From Pontibacter actiniarum (GTDB taxonomy: Bacteria > Bacteroidota > Bacteroidia > Cytophagales > Hymenobacteraceae), in the NCBI RefSeq assembly GCF_003585765.1, contig NZ_CP021235.1, positions 3,906,001 to 3,970,000 on the forward strand: a stretch of 64,000 nucleotides of DNA, given 5' to 3'. This document shows, piece after piece, positions 54,120-61,154 of this stretch (its first letter is position 1; each line of letters starts with the position of its first letter). The notes below the pieces were generated by a model. The model did not search any database and was not told the DNA's origin. It saw only the letters and a list, made by a program, of their open reading frames with translations. Both the position numbers and the translations under genes were made by a program.

Positions 54120-55343
54120 CTAGATATTTTCTGTTACCGACAGGGCTGCCGCTTTGTTTGCCGGCCGGATAGAAACCAGCAGTGTAATGATGATGATGGC
54201 CAGGCCGGTGAGCACAAAATCCTCTATTTCCATCTTTACCGGGTACGCCTCCACCACAGACGTGGCCATGCCCATACTTACCAACCCGAAGGTCTGCTGT
54301 AGGTTGCAGATGAGCATCCCCAGCGTAAGGCCATAGGCAGCCCCGATACAGGCCACCAGGGCCCCCTCCAGTAGAAAAATGTTCCGGATGGTCTTCGCCG
54401 TGGCCCCCATGGAGGCCAGGATGGCTATGTCCTTTTTCTTATCGATCACGAGCATGGAGAGCGAGAAGAAGATGTTGAGGGAGGCGATGCCCAGTATAAA
54501 GGCAAAGGTGATGAACACGAACAGCTTCTCCACCTTCACGGCCCGCAGCAGGCTGGTGTGCTGCTCGTCGGAGTTCTGCACCTTAAAGCCCTCGCCCAGC
54601 ATTTGCTGCAGCGCTTTCTTTACCTGCTCCACCTTAAAGCCGCGCTCTACCTTTAGCTCCAGGGCGGTGCGCCGGCGGCCGTACTCCAGTAGCTCTTCGG
54701 CAAAGTTGAGCGGCACAAAAACGTAGGCATCGTCGTACTGGCGCTCTATGGCAAAGATACCGCCGGGCAGGATGTTCAGGTTGTTAAAGGAGCCCTCTGG
54801 GTTGAGCGGGTTAAACTTAACGTTGCGCGGGTACAGAAACTGCAGCGGCACAAACTGGTTGGAGGGGTGAATCGACAGCTGATACTGCACGCCGCGCCCC
54901 ACCAGGGCCCGGTACGCGTTCTTCATGTACAGGTCGCTGCTGCCTTCCACTACAGCCGAGTCGATCTCGTTCTGCTCAAAGAAGTTCTCGCTCACGCCTT
55001 TCATCTTCACCACCATCTGCCGGTCGTTGTAGCGCAGCAGGGCGTTATCCTCTATCACCTCCGACACCACGGCTACGCCCGGCGTGTGCCGGATGCGGTT
55101 CATAAACTCGGTATCGGTCTCGAAGGATTTGCCCTCGGCGGCGGTGACCTTCAGGTCCGGGTCAAAGCTGGAGTAAAGCTCACGTATAAGATCCTCCAAC
55201 CCGTTGAAAACAGACAGCACAATGATAAGGGCCGCCGAACCAACGGCAACGCCGATCATCGCGATATTAGAGATAATACTGATGATGTTCCTCTTCTTTC
55301 TGGAGAAGAAATACCGCTTCGCTATCAGAAAAGGGACGTTCAT
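54120..55343 (-). CDS. LolC/LolE-like ABC transporter permease
   Basis: A 407-residue inner membrane protein. TM1 (IISNIAMIGVAVGSAALIIVLSVFNGLE) is followed by a large periplasmic domain. A FtsX-type core follows near residue 270 (FVFITFAFILGIASLNIFFSLSMLVIDKKKDIAILASMGATAKTI), then TM3 and TM4 near residues 320-400. The KKKDIAILxxMGA segment is the FtsX/LolC hallmark. LolCDE releases outer membrane lipoproteins. It is last in an operon after rbfA and the methyltransferase. Confidence 0.88.
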   Translation of the reverse strand: MNVPFLIAKRYFFSRKKRNIISIISNIAMIGVAVGSAALIIVLSVFNGLEDLIRELYSSFDPDLKVTAAEGKSFETDTEFMNRIRHTPGVAVVSEVIEDNALLRYNDRQMVVKMKGVSENFFEQNEIDSAVVEGSSDLYMKNAYRALVGRGVQYQLSIHPSNQFVPLQFLYPRNVKFNPLNPEGSFNNLNILPGGIFAIERQYDDAYVFVPLNFAEELLEYGRRRTALELKVERGFKVEQVKKALQQMLGEGFKVQNSDEQHTSLLRAVKVEKLFVFITFAFILGIASLNIFFSLSMLVIDKKKDIAILASMGATAKTIRNIFLLEGALVACIGAAYGLTLGMLICNLQQTFGLVSMGMATSVVEAYPVKMEIEDFVLTGLAIIIITLLVSIRPANKAAALSVTENI

Positions 55344-55475
55344 CTATTTCCTATTCGTTTTTAGTTGATGGCTGTTGATGCCTTCTTGGCAACATTTGCT
55401 GCGGTGCAACAGCCGTTGCCAATGTTTCACCATCCTAACTTACAACTTGTAACTCAGAACTCTAAACTACAATAG

Positions 55476-56285
55476 CTATTTCCAGGCCTTTACAATCAGG
55501 CCGGTGCCGGACGGGTGGCTCCCGTTCACATCTCTCCAGTTCAGCACCAGGCTAAACGGAAAAGTAACCAGGTAGTAGAACGGCAGCAGCACAAAGAAAG
55601 CCTTGGACGCGTTCAGCATCAGCAGCGGGTACTTCATGGACAGGCGCCAGGAAATCTGCCCCGGCTTGCCATAGGAGTAACGCGCCTGCACCTTGCTAAA
55701 GCCGGCCAGTTTGAGCTTGTCTTCAATCTCTTTGATGTTGTAGCCATCGCGTACGTGCTCCTCGATAAAAGAGGTTTCGTCATCGCCGTGCACGTCGGAG
55801 CCGCCCTGGTCGGAGGGGGTAGAGATCAGCAGCATGCCACCCGGGCGCAGCGAAGCGTGGAAGTTCTGAAACACCTCCACATCCTCCAGTATGTGCTCCA
55901 TCACATCCACCGACAGTATCAGGTCGTAGCTCTCGGGCTGGCGGAACTTTACAAGGTCAGCGATTTTAAACAGCACATTGTAGCGGCCAATGGCACGCAT
56001 AAAGCGATTGCAGTCGGATACCTGCTCCTCCTTCACATCCACAGCCAGAATGTTCCACTTGCTGCTCATGCCCGAGAGGTAGTAGGTGTACTGGCCAAAG
56101 CCGGCGCCTGCATCCAGGATATGCTGCTCCTCTCCGCGCCGGTTGGCGGCCCACTCCCGGAGCTCTTTGTGCACGTGCCAGGCACGCAGCAACAGCAGGT
56201 CCAGCATGTTGTAGAAAACGCGGCGCAGAAAAGGGGTCTTGTTAAAGGCGTTGCCAAGCACCCGCTTTATAGGATCGTACTGCAT
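55476..56285 (-). CDS. Class I SAM-dependent methyltransferase
   Basis: A 269-residue protein with an ILDAGAGFGQYTYYLSG motif I (residues 56-71), VDVKEEQV, LSVDVMEHILEDVEVFQN (post-II helix) and LRPGGMLLISTP (motif III). After the core come a hydrophobic C-terminal region with two possible membrane helices and a short tail. This resembles methyltransferases that act on lipid-linked or quinone-like substrates, but the substrate is unknown. It lies between rbfA (24 bases) and the LolC/E-like permease gene. Confidence 0.82.
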   Translation of the reverse strand: MQYDPIKRVLGNAFNKTPFLRRVFYNMLDLLLLRAWHVHKELREWAANRRGEEQHILDAGAGFGQYTYYLSGMSSKWNILAVDVKEEQVSDCNRFMRAIGRYNVLFKIADLVKFRQPESYDLILSVDVMEHILEDVEVFQNFHASLRPGGMLLISTPSDQGGSDVHGDDETSFIEEHVRDGYNIKEIEDKLKLAGFSKVQARYSYGKPGQISWRLSMKYPLLMLNASKAFFVLLPFYYLVTFPFSLVLNWRDVNGSHPSGTGLIVKAWK

Positions 56286-56309
56286 AAGGGTGGTGTGTGC
56301 TGCTAAAAG

Positions 56310-56705
56310 CTACTTGTTAGGGTATGTTGCCTCGTCCTCGTCGTCTTCACCAGCCGGCGGGATCTCCAGGTTATCAAACAGTTTATCGATTTTGGCGGCG
56401 TACTCGGCCGTGTCATCCAGGTAGAAGATCAGCTCCGGGATAATGCGGGCCTGGTTCTTAATGCGCTGCGCCAGCAAGTGGCGGATAGTTTTGGAGTTGG
56501 CACGCACCTCCTGCAGCACGCTCTCATTGTTCTGTGCCATCATCACGCTCATGTATACTTTGGCCACGCCCAAATCAGGGGACACGCGCACCACACTCAC
56601 GGATATGTAAGCGCCTCCAAACAAGTGCGGGACCTCCCGTTGGAAGATCTCCGCCAGTTCTTTCTGAATCAGGCGCGAAAATTTCTGTTGTCTTTTACTT
56701 TCCAT
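56310..56705 (-). CDS. rbfA: Ribosome-binding factor A
   Basis: A 131-residue protein from the ATG at 56705; a start four codons upstream is possible. It has the KH-fold pattern RQQKFSRLIQKELAEIFQREV, ISVSVVRVSPDLGVAKVYMSV, and IKNQARIIPELIFYLDDTAEYAAKI. RbfA binds the 30S subunit and completes 16S rRNA 5' processing, mainly at low temperature. It leads an operon with a methyltransferase and the LolC/E-like permease. Confidence 0.92.
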   Translation of the reverse strand: MESKRQQKFSRLIQKELAEIFQREVPHLFGGAYISVSVVRVSPDLGVAKVYMSVMMAQNNESVLQEVRANSKTIRHLLAQRIKNQARIIPELIFYLDDTAEYAAKIDKLFDNLEIPPAGEDDEDEATYPNK

Positions 56706-56928
56706 ACGAAGATGCAAATATCATATTAATTTCGCATTTTTACCCCAAAACCGCCTTACTCATTTCAAGTTTGGCGCTTTCTGTAGACGCTGCTGAGGCT
56801 AAGGCACTTGCTGTGCCGGCGCCAGCCCCTGTACTGTTCGCACAAACAGGGTGGCTTGCCGGTGTGCCTTTTATCCTCTGCCGGGCGTCTTTTTTCTGTT
56901 ATGTAGTTCTTTCTAACTCCGTCTTTCC

Positions 56929-58329
56929 TTGATTAGTTACTTCCGTAGCATACTACCCTCCCGACTGATTGTGCTGATTCTGCTGTTTTTGGGGCTCCAG
57001 TTGCCACTGGTGCTGCTGGGCATACCCGCCACGGCCCCCGAGCTGCTGCACATGCTGGTGGGGGAGCGGCTGGCTGACGGCTACAGCATGTACCGCGACA
57101 TCTACGACAACACGGCCCCGCTCTCGGCGCTGGTGTTCTGGCTGCTGGATGTTGTGGCGGGCCGTTCGTTTCTAGCCTACCGCCTGACGGCCATGGGGCT
57201 GCTTCTGCTGCAGGCGCTGCTCTTAAACAGCATCCTGAACCGGCACAGCGTGTACGCCACCAAGAATTACCTGCCGGCCTTGCTGTACTTAGTGCTGGGC
57301 AGCCTCTCGTTTGAGTTTAACATGCTCACCCCGCTGCTCATCGGCAACACCTTTCTCATACTTTCGCTCCCCTACATTATCACGCTCTCCCGCGAAGGGT
57401 ACGACAACAGCCGGCTTTTTGTGGGCGGGTTTATGCTGGGGCTGGCGGCGATGAGCTACTTGCCGCTGGCGGTCTTTCTACTGGTGGGCACCTTTGCAGT
57501 TATCTTCTTTGCCTCCAACACCTTCCGCAGTTTTCTGCTCATGCTCTGCGGCTTTGCCTTCCCGTACGCGGTGCTGATAACCTACTACCTCTACACCAAT
57601 ACCGGGCAGGAGTTTATGGAGATGCACCTGCTGCGCCCCTGGCAACTACAGGTGGCGTTCCTGCGCCCTCCTTCCGATGTCGCCAAGCTTATGGCTATTC
57701 CGGCGGCCATACTTCTGCTCTCCCTGCTCAGTGCCGCCTCTCTGCCGCAGCGCCTGGTGTTCCAGGTTAAGTTTCAGCAGCTGATGTGGGTGTGGCTGGT
57801 GGCAAGCCTGCTGGTTATTTTTACCCGAGATGAGATTTCCGTGGCCACGTTCGTACTGGTGCTGCCGCCCATCGCCTATTTCGGGCAGTTCTTCTTCACC
57901 TCCGTTCGTAAGGCCTGGCTGCTGAACCTCGTGTTCCTGGTTATGCTGGCCGGGGTGCTGCTCCTGCGCTACAGGCTGGCGCTGGGCATTAACCGCTTCC
58001 TGCTGCTGGATGAATCGCCGTTGCTGCTGCCAGAGCAGGCCCAGACACCGGTGCAGAACAGCACCGTGCTGGTACTGGGCAACGACATCAGCTACTATAT
58101 GCAGAACAAGCCCATCACGCCTTACATAAACTGGCAACTGGCGCAGCGGCATTTCAGCAAGCTTGACGAGTACCAGGCGGTGTTTCAGCTGCACGAGAAC
58201 TTCAGCCACGAAATGCCCCGCTACATAGTTGACAAGGCAGGTTTGATGCCGGAGCTAAGCCATAAGCTTCCCGACACTTTCGGCAGGTATGCGCAAACAG
58301 AGCAGCCGGGCATTTACAGGCTAAGATAG
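56929..58329 (+). CDS. Polytopic membrane protein (glycosyltransferase-like)
   Basis: A 466-residue protein starting at TTG with about nine to eleven hydrophobic segments. The loop after TM1 reads MLVGERLADGYSMYRDIYDNTAPLSALVFW. Its ERL(A)DGxxxYRDIYD pattern resembles the catalytic loop of GT39/PMT-type glycosyltransferases that use polyprenyl-phosphate sugars. The C-terminal 60 residues are soluble. The function is not certain; the gene could also be a family of unknown membrane proteins. Confidence 0.65.
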   Translation: MISYFRSILPSRLIVLILLFLGLQLPLVLLGIPATAPELLHMLVGERLADGYSMYRDIYDNTAPLSALVFWLLDVVAGRSFLAYRLTAMGLLLLQALLLNSILNRHSVYATKNYLPALLYLVLGSLSFEFNMLTPLLIGNTFLILSLPYIITLSREGYDNSRLFVGGFMLGLAAMSYLPLAVFLLVGTFAVIFFASNTFRSFLLMLCGFAFPYAVLITYYLYTNTGQEFMEMHLLRPWQLQVAFLRPPSDVAKLMAIPAAILLLSLLSAASLPQRLVFQVKFQQLMWVWLVASLLVIFTRDEISVATFVLVLPPIAYFGQFFFTSVRKAWLLNLVFLVMLAGVLLLRYRLALGINRFLLLDESPLLLPEQAQTPVQNSTVLVLGNDISYYMQNKPITPYINWQLAQRHFSKLDEYQAVFQLHENFSHEMPRYIVDKAGLMPELSHKLPDTFGRYAQTEQPGIYRLR

Positions 58330-58360
58330 AAAGAGCCGCTTCGTGAAGCGGCTCTTTCTA
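58328..58360. terminator. Bidirectional terminator
   Basis: The stem AGAAAGAGCCGCTTC / GAAGCGGCTCTTTCT with a very short loop separates the membrane protein gene from rpiB. It is flanked by A/T-rich sequence on both sides. Confidence 0.8.
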
Positions 58361-58378
58361 TCTTTAAGCATTTATACT

Positions 58379-58816
58379 TTAGCAGGCGGCGATTTTGTTC
58401 ACCCTGTTCAGGTGGCGGCCACCCTCAAAGGCTGTTCCCAAAAACGTCCGCACCATCTCCTTCGCCACTTCCTCCGACACGAAGCGGGCCGGAATACAAA
58501 GGACGTTGGCGTTGTTGTGCTCGCGGGCCAGCTTTGCCAGCTCTACCTCCCAGCACAGTGCCGCGCGTATTTCCTGGTACTTGTTTGCCGTCATGGCCAC
58601 CCCGTTGCCGCTACCGCATATCAGGATGCCGAAATCAGCCTCTTTGCTAACCACGGCCTTTGCCAGCGGGTGCACGTGGTCCGGATAGTCTACCGAGGCG
58701 TCTGAGTCAGGGCCGAAGTCCTGTACCTGGTGGCCCAGCGCTGCCAGCACCTCCTTTATCATACCCTTGTAAGTATAGCCGGCGTGGTCGCCGCCAATTG
58801 CGATGTTAAGTGCCAT
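58379..58816 (-). CDS. rpiB: Ribose 5-phosphate isomerase B
   Basis: A 145-residue protein, the normal length for RpiB, which interconverts ribulose 5-phosphate and ribose 5-phosphate. IAIGGDHAGYTYK (Asp and His of the active site), GSGNGVAMTANK near residue 68 and the NVLCIPARFVS strand are conserved. The catalytic Cys (ICGSG) is present. Its start overlaps the tatC stop by one base, in the glyA-tatC-rpiB operon. Confidence 0.95.
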   Translation of the reverse strand: MALNIAIGGDHAGYTYKGMIKEVLAALGHQVQDFGPDSDASVDYPDHVHPLAKAVVSKEADFGILICGSGNGVAMTANKYQEIRAALCWEVELAKLAREHNNANVLCIPARFVSEEVAKEMVRTFLGTAFEGGRHLNRVNKIAAC

Positions 58817-59661
58817 TATTCTTGCGTGTTATTTTCGTTAAGTCGCTTCAAATCCTTTTTACGGATAGAATGCGCGATTTGTATACTTGCCTCGTACAGC
58901 AGCATCAGCGGCAACGAGATCAGCACCTGGCTCACCACATCGGGAGGCGTGATAATAGCGCCCACCACCAGTATGATGATCAGGGCATGGCGGCGGTACA
59001 GCTTCATTGTCTCCGCAGTTATCAGGCCCGCCTTCGTCAGGAAGTACACGATCACCGGCATCTCAAACATAAAGGCGCAGGAGAGGCACAGCGTGGTAAG
59101 CGTGGAAATGTAAGAAGACAGGTCGAACTCATTTATAATCGTGGGGTCAACCTGATAGCCTGCCAGGAAGTTGATCGAGATCGGCGATACCACATAGTAG
59201 CCAAACAGCAGGCCCATCGCAAACAGGATTCCCACAAAGAACACCGCCCCCTGCGAGCTTTTTCGCTCCTGCGGATACAGGCCCGGTCTTATAAAGCGCC
59301 AGATCTCCCAGAAAGCATACGGGAAGGCACAGGCCAGGCCCAGCACGGCAGAAACCAGCAAGTGCATGGCAAACTGCCCGCTCATCTGCCGGCTCTGGAT
59401 CGTAAAGCCCATCTCACTAAAGCACAAGGCGTCCGTTCCAAACTTCTGCCCCAGCTCACACATCACCCTGTAGCTCAGGAAATCCGTGCGGGAGGGGGCA
59501 AGTATAATGTCGTGGAAGACGAAGCCTTTTGCCAGAAAAGCGATCGTAGCAAATACAAAGATAGAGCCCAAGGCCCTGATGATATGCCACCTCAACTCCT
59601 CCAGGTGGTCCATAAAGGACATCTCCTGCTGCTGCTCTTCCTCTAAAAAAGATTGATCCAT
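58816..59661 (-). CDS. tatC: Sec-independent protein translocase TatC
   Basis: A 281-residue inner membrane protein with six hydrophobic segments. The N-terminal MSFMDHLEELRWHIIRALG is the conserved TatC start helix; the EELR motif binds the twin-arginine signal. GLYPQERK near residue 145 and the PPDVVSQVLISLPLMLLYE end segment follow. It starts at the ATG at 59661; a TTG lies one codon upstream. No tatA is in the window. It lies downstream of glyA by 27 bases. Confidence 0.94.
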   Translation of the reverse strand: MDQSFLEEEQQQEMSFMDHLEELRWHIIRALGSIFVFATIAFLAKGFVFHDIILAPSRTDFLSYRVMCELGQKFGTDALCFSEMGFTIQSRQMSGQFAMHLLVSAVLGLACAFPYAFWEIWRFIRPGLYPQERKSSQGAVFFVGILFAMGLLFGYYVVSPISINFLAGYQVDPTIINEFDLSSYISTLTTLCLSCAFMFEMPVIVYFLTKAGLITAETMKLYRRHALIIILVVGAIITPPDVVSQVLISLPLMLLYEASIQIAHSIRKKDLKRLNENNTQE

Positions 59662-59688
59662 CAAAGGCCGTTCTCCTATTCTCTAGTC

Positions 59689-60963
59689 TTAGTAAGCAAA
59701 AAGCGGATACTCCTGCATCCAGTTGTTTATATCGCTGCGCACAGCCGCAATTTTGCTGTCATTGTCATTGTTTGTCAGCACGGTGTCGATGTACTCCACA
59801 ATGCGTGCCATGTCCTGCTCTTTCAGGCCGCGGGTAGTAATGGCAGCTGTGCCCACGCGCATCCCTGAGGTCACGAACGGAGACTTGTCATCAAACGGCA
59901 CCATATTTTTGTTGATGGTGATATCCGCTTTTACCAGCGTGTTCTCGGCCAGCTTCCCCGTGATACCCTTTGAGCGCAGGTCAATCAGCATCATGTGGTT
60001 GTCTGTACCGCCGGATATAATGTTGTAGCCGCGGTCGTTAAAAGCCTTGGCCATTGCCTGCGCATTCTGCCGCACCTGCTTCACATACGTCAGGTAGTCG
60101 GCAGAAAGCGCCTCGAAGTACGCTACGGCCTTCGCTGCGATTACGTGCTCCAGCGGGCCACCCTGCGTGCCCGGGAATACTGCCCCGTCCAACACCGATG
60201 ACATCATACGCGTTTCACCTTTCGGCGTCTTGAGGCCAAATGGGTTCTCAAAGTCTTTCCCCATCATGATCATGCCGCCACGCGGGCCACGCAGTGTCTT
60301 GTGTGTCGTAGTGGTGACAATGTGGCAATGCTCAAATGGATTGTTCAGCAGGCCACGGGCGATCAGCCCGGAAGGGTGGGAGATGTCGGCCAGCAACAGG
60401 GCACCAACTTCGTCGGCCGCCTGGCGCAGCTTCTTGTAGTCCCAGTCGCGGCTATAAGCAGAGGCGCCGCAAATAATCAGCTTAGGGCGCTCGCGGCGAG
60501 CCGCCTCCACCACTTTATCGAAATCGATGAGGCCCGTCTCCTGCTCCACGCCGTAGAAGCTCGGGTTGTACAGCTTTCCTGAGAAGTTAACAGGAGAGCC
60601 GTGGGTCAGGTGACCGCCATGAGACAGGTCAAAGCCCAGAATCTTATCGCCCGGCTGCAGCACCGCCAGCATAACCGCTGCGTTTGCCTGCGCGCCGGAG
60701 TGCGGCTGTACGTTTACCCACTCTACACCAAAAAGCTCCTTGGCACGGTCAATTGCCAGCTGCTCCGACTGGTCTACCACTTCGCAGCCACCGTAGTAGC
60801 GCTTACCCGGCAGGCCTTCGGCATATTTGTTTGTCATCACGCTGCCCATGGCCTGCATCACCTGGTCCGAGACAAAGTTCTCAGAGGCGATCAGTTCAAT
60901 ACCGTGTGTCTGGCGTGTTTTTTCCTTCGCAATCAGGTCAAATATAGCTGTATCTTTTTGCAT
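59689..60963 (-). CDS. glyA: Serine hydroxymethyltransferase
   Basis: A 424-residue PLP enzyme that converts serine and THF to glycine and 5,10-methylene-THF, feeding metF and thymidylate synthesis. Visible blocks are [36 protein letters not shown] and [11 protein letters not shown]. The PLP Lys lies in [14 protein letters not shown] near residue 222. It heads the glyA-tatC-rpiB operon and has a perfect consensus promoter. Confidence 0.96.
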   Translation of the reverse strand: MQKDTAIFDLIAKEKTRQTHGIELIASENFVSDQVMQAMGSVMTNKYAEGLPGKRYYGGCEVVDQSEQLAIDRAKELFGVEWVNVQPHSGAQANAAVMLAVLQPGDKILGFDLSHGGHLTHGSPVNFSGKLYNPSFYGVEQETGLIDFDKVVEAARRERPKLIICGASAYSRDWDYKKLRQAADEVGALLLADISHPSGLIARGLLNNPFEHCHIVTTTTHKTLRGPRGGMIMMGKDFENPFGLKTPKGETRMMSSVLDGAVFPGTQGGPLEHVIAAKAVAYFEALSADYLTYVKQVRQNAQAMAKAFNDRGYNIISGGTDNHMMLIDLRSKGITGKLAENTLVKADITINKNMVPFDDKSPFVTSGMRVGTAAITTRGLKEQDMARIVEYIDTVLTNNDNDSKIAAVRSDINNWMQEYPLFAY

Positions 60964-60990
60964 CAGTTTGAGTTAGGTTTAGTAAGCGCC

Positions 60991-61021
60991 CAAAATTAAA
61001 GTATGCGCCGGAATAAACCAA
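60991..61021 (-). promoter_or_regulatory. Promoter of glyA (TTG-N20-TAATTTTG)
   Basis: On the minus strand TTG (61021-61019) lies exactly 20 bases upstream of TAATTTTG (60998-60991). The predicted leader is about 25 bases. Confidence 0.75.
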
Positions 61022-61095
61022 TGTTTCAGAAGTTTATATACGGGGCTCCTGCAGCCGCCAGATTTACCCGGCCTGCGCATTTGTTCCCTCTTCCT

Positions 61096-61134
61096 AAAAA
61101 AACAGAGGCCCGGCGCTTGCGCACCGGGCCTCTG
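61096..61134 (-). terminator. Terminator of the IPT-repeat gene
   Basis: The stem CAGAGGCCCGG / CCGGGCCTCTG encloses a GCGC-rich centre; the A-run at 61096-61102 becomes the T-run on the minus strand. It follows the stop at 61155 by 20 bases. Confidence 0.8.
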
Positions 61135-61154
61135 AGCTATGCCGTGTTTCAGTA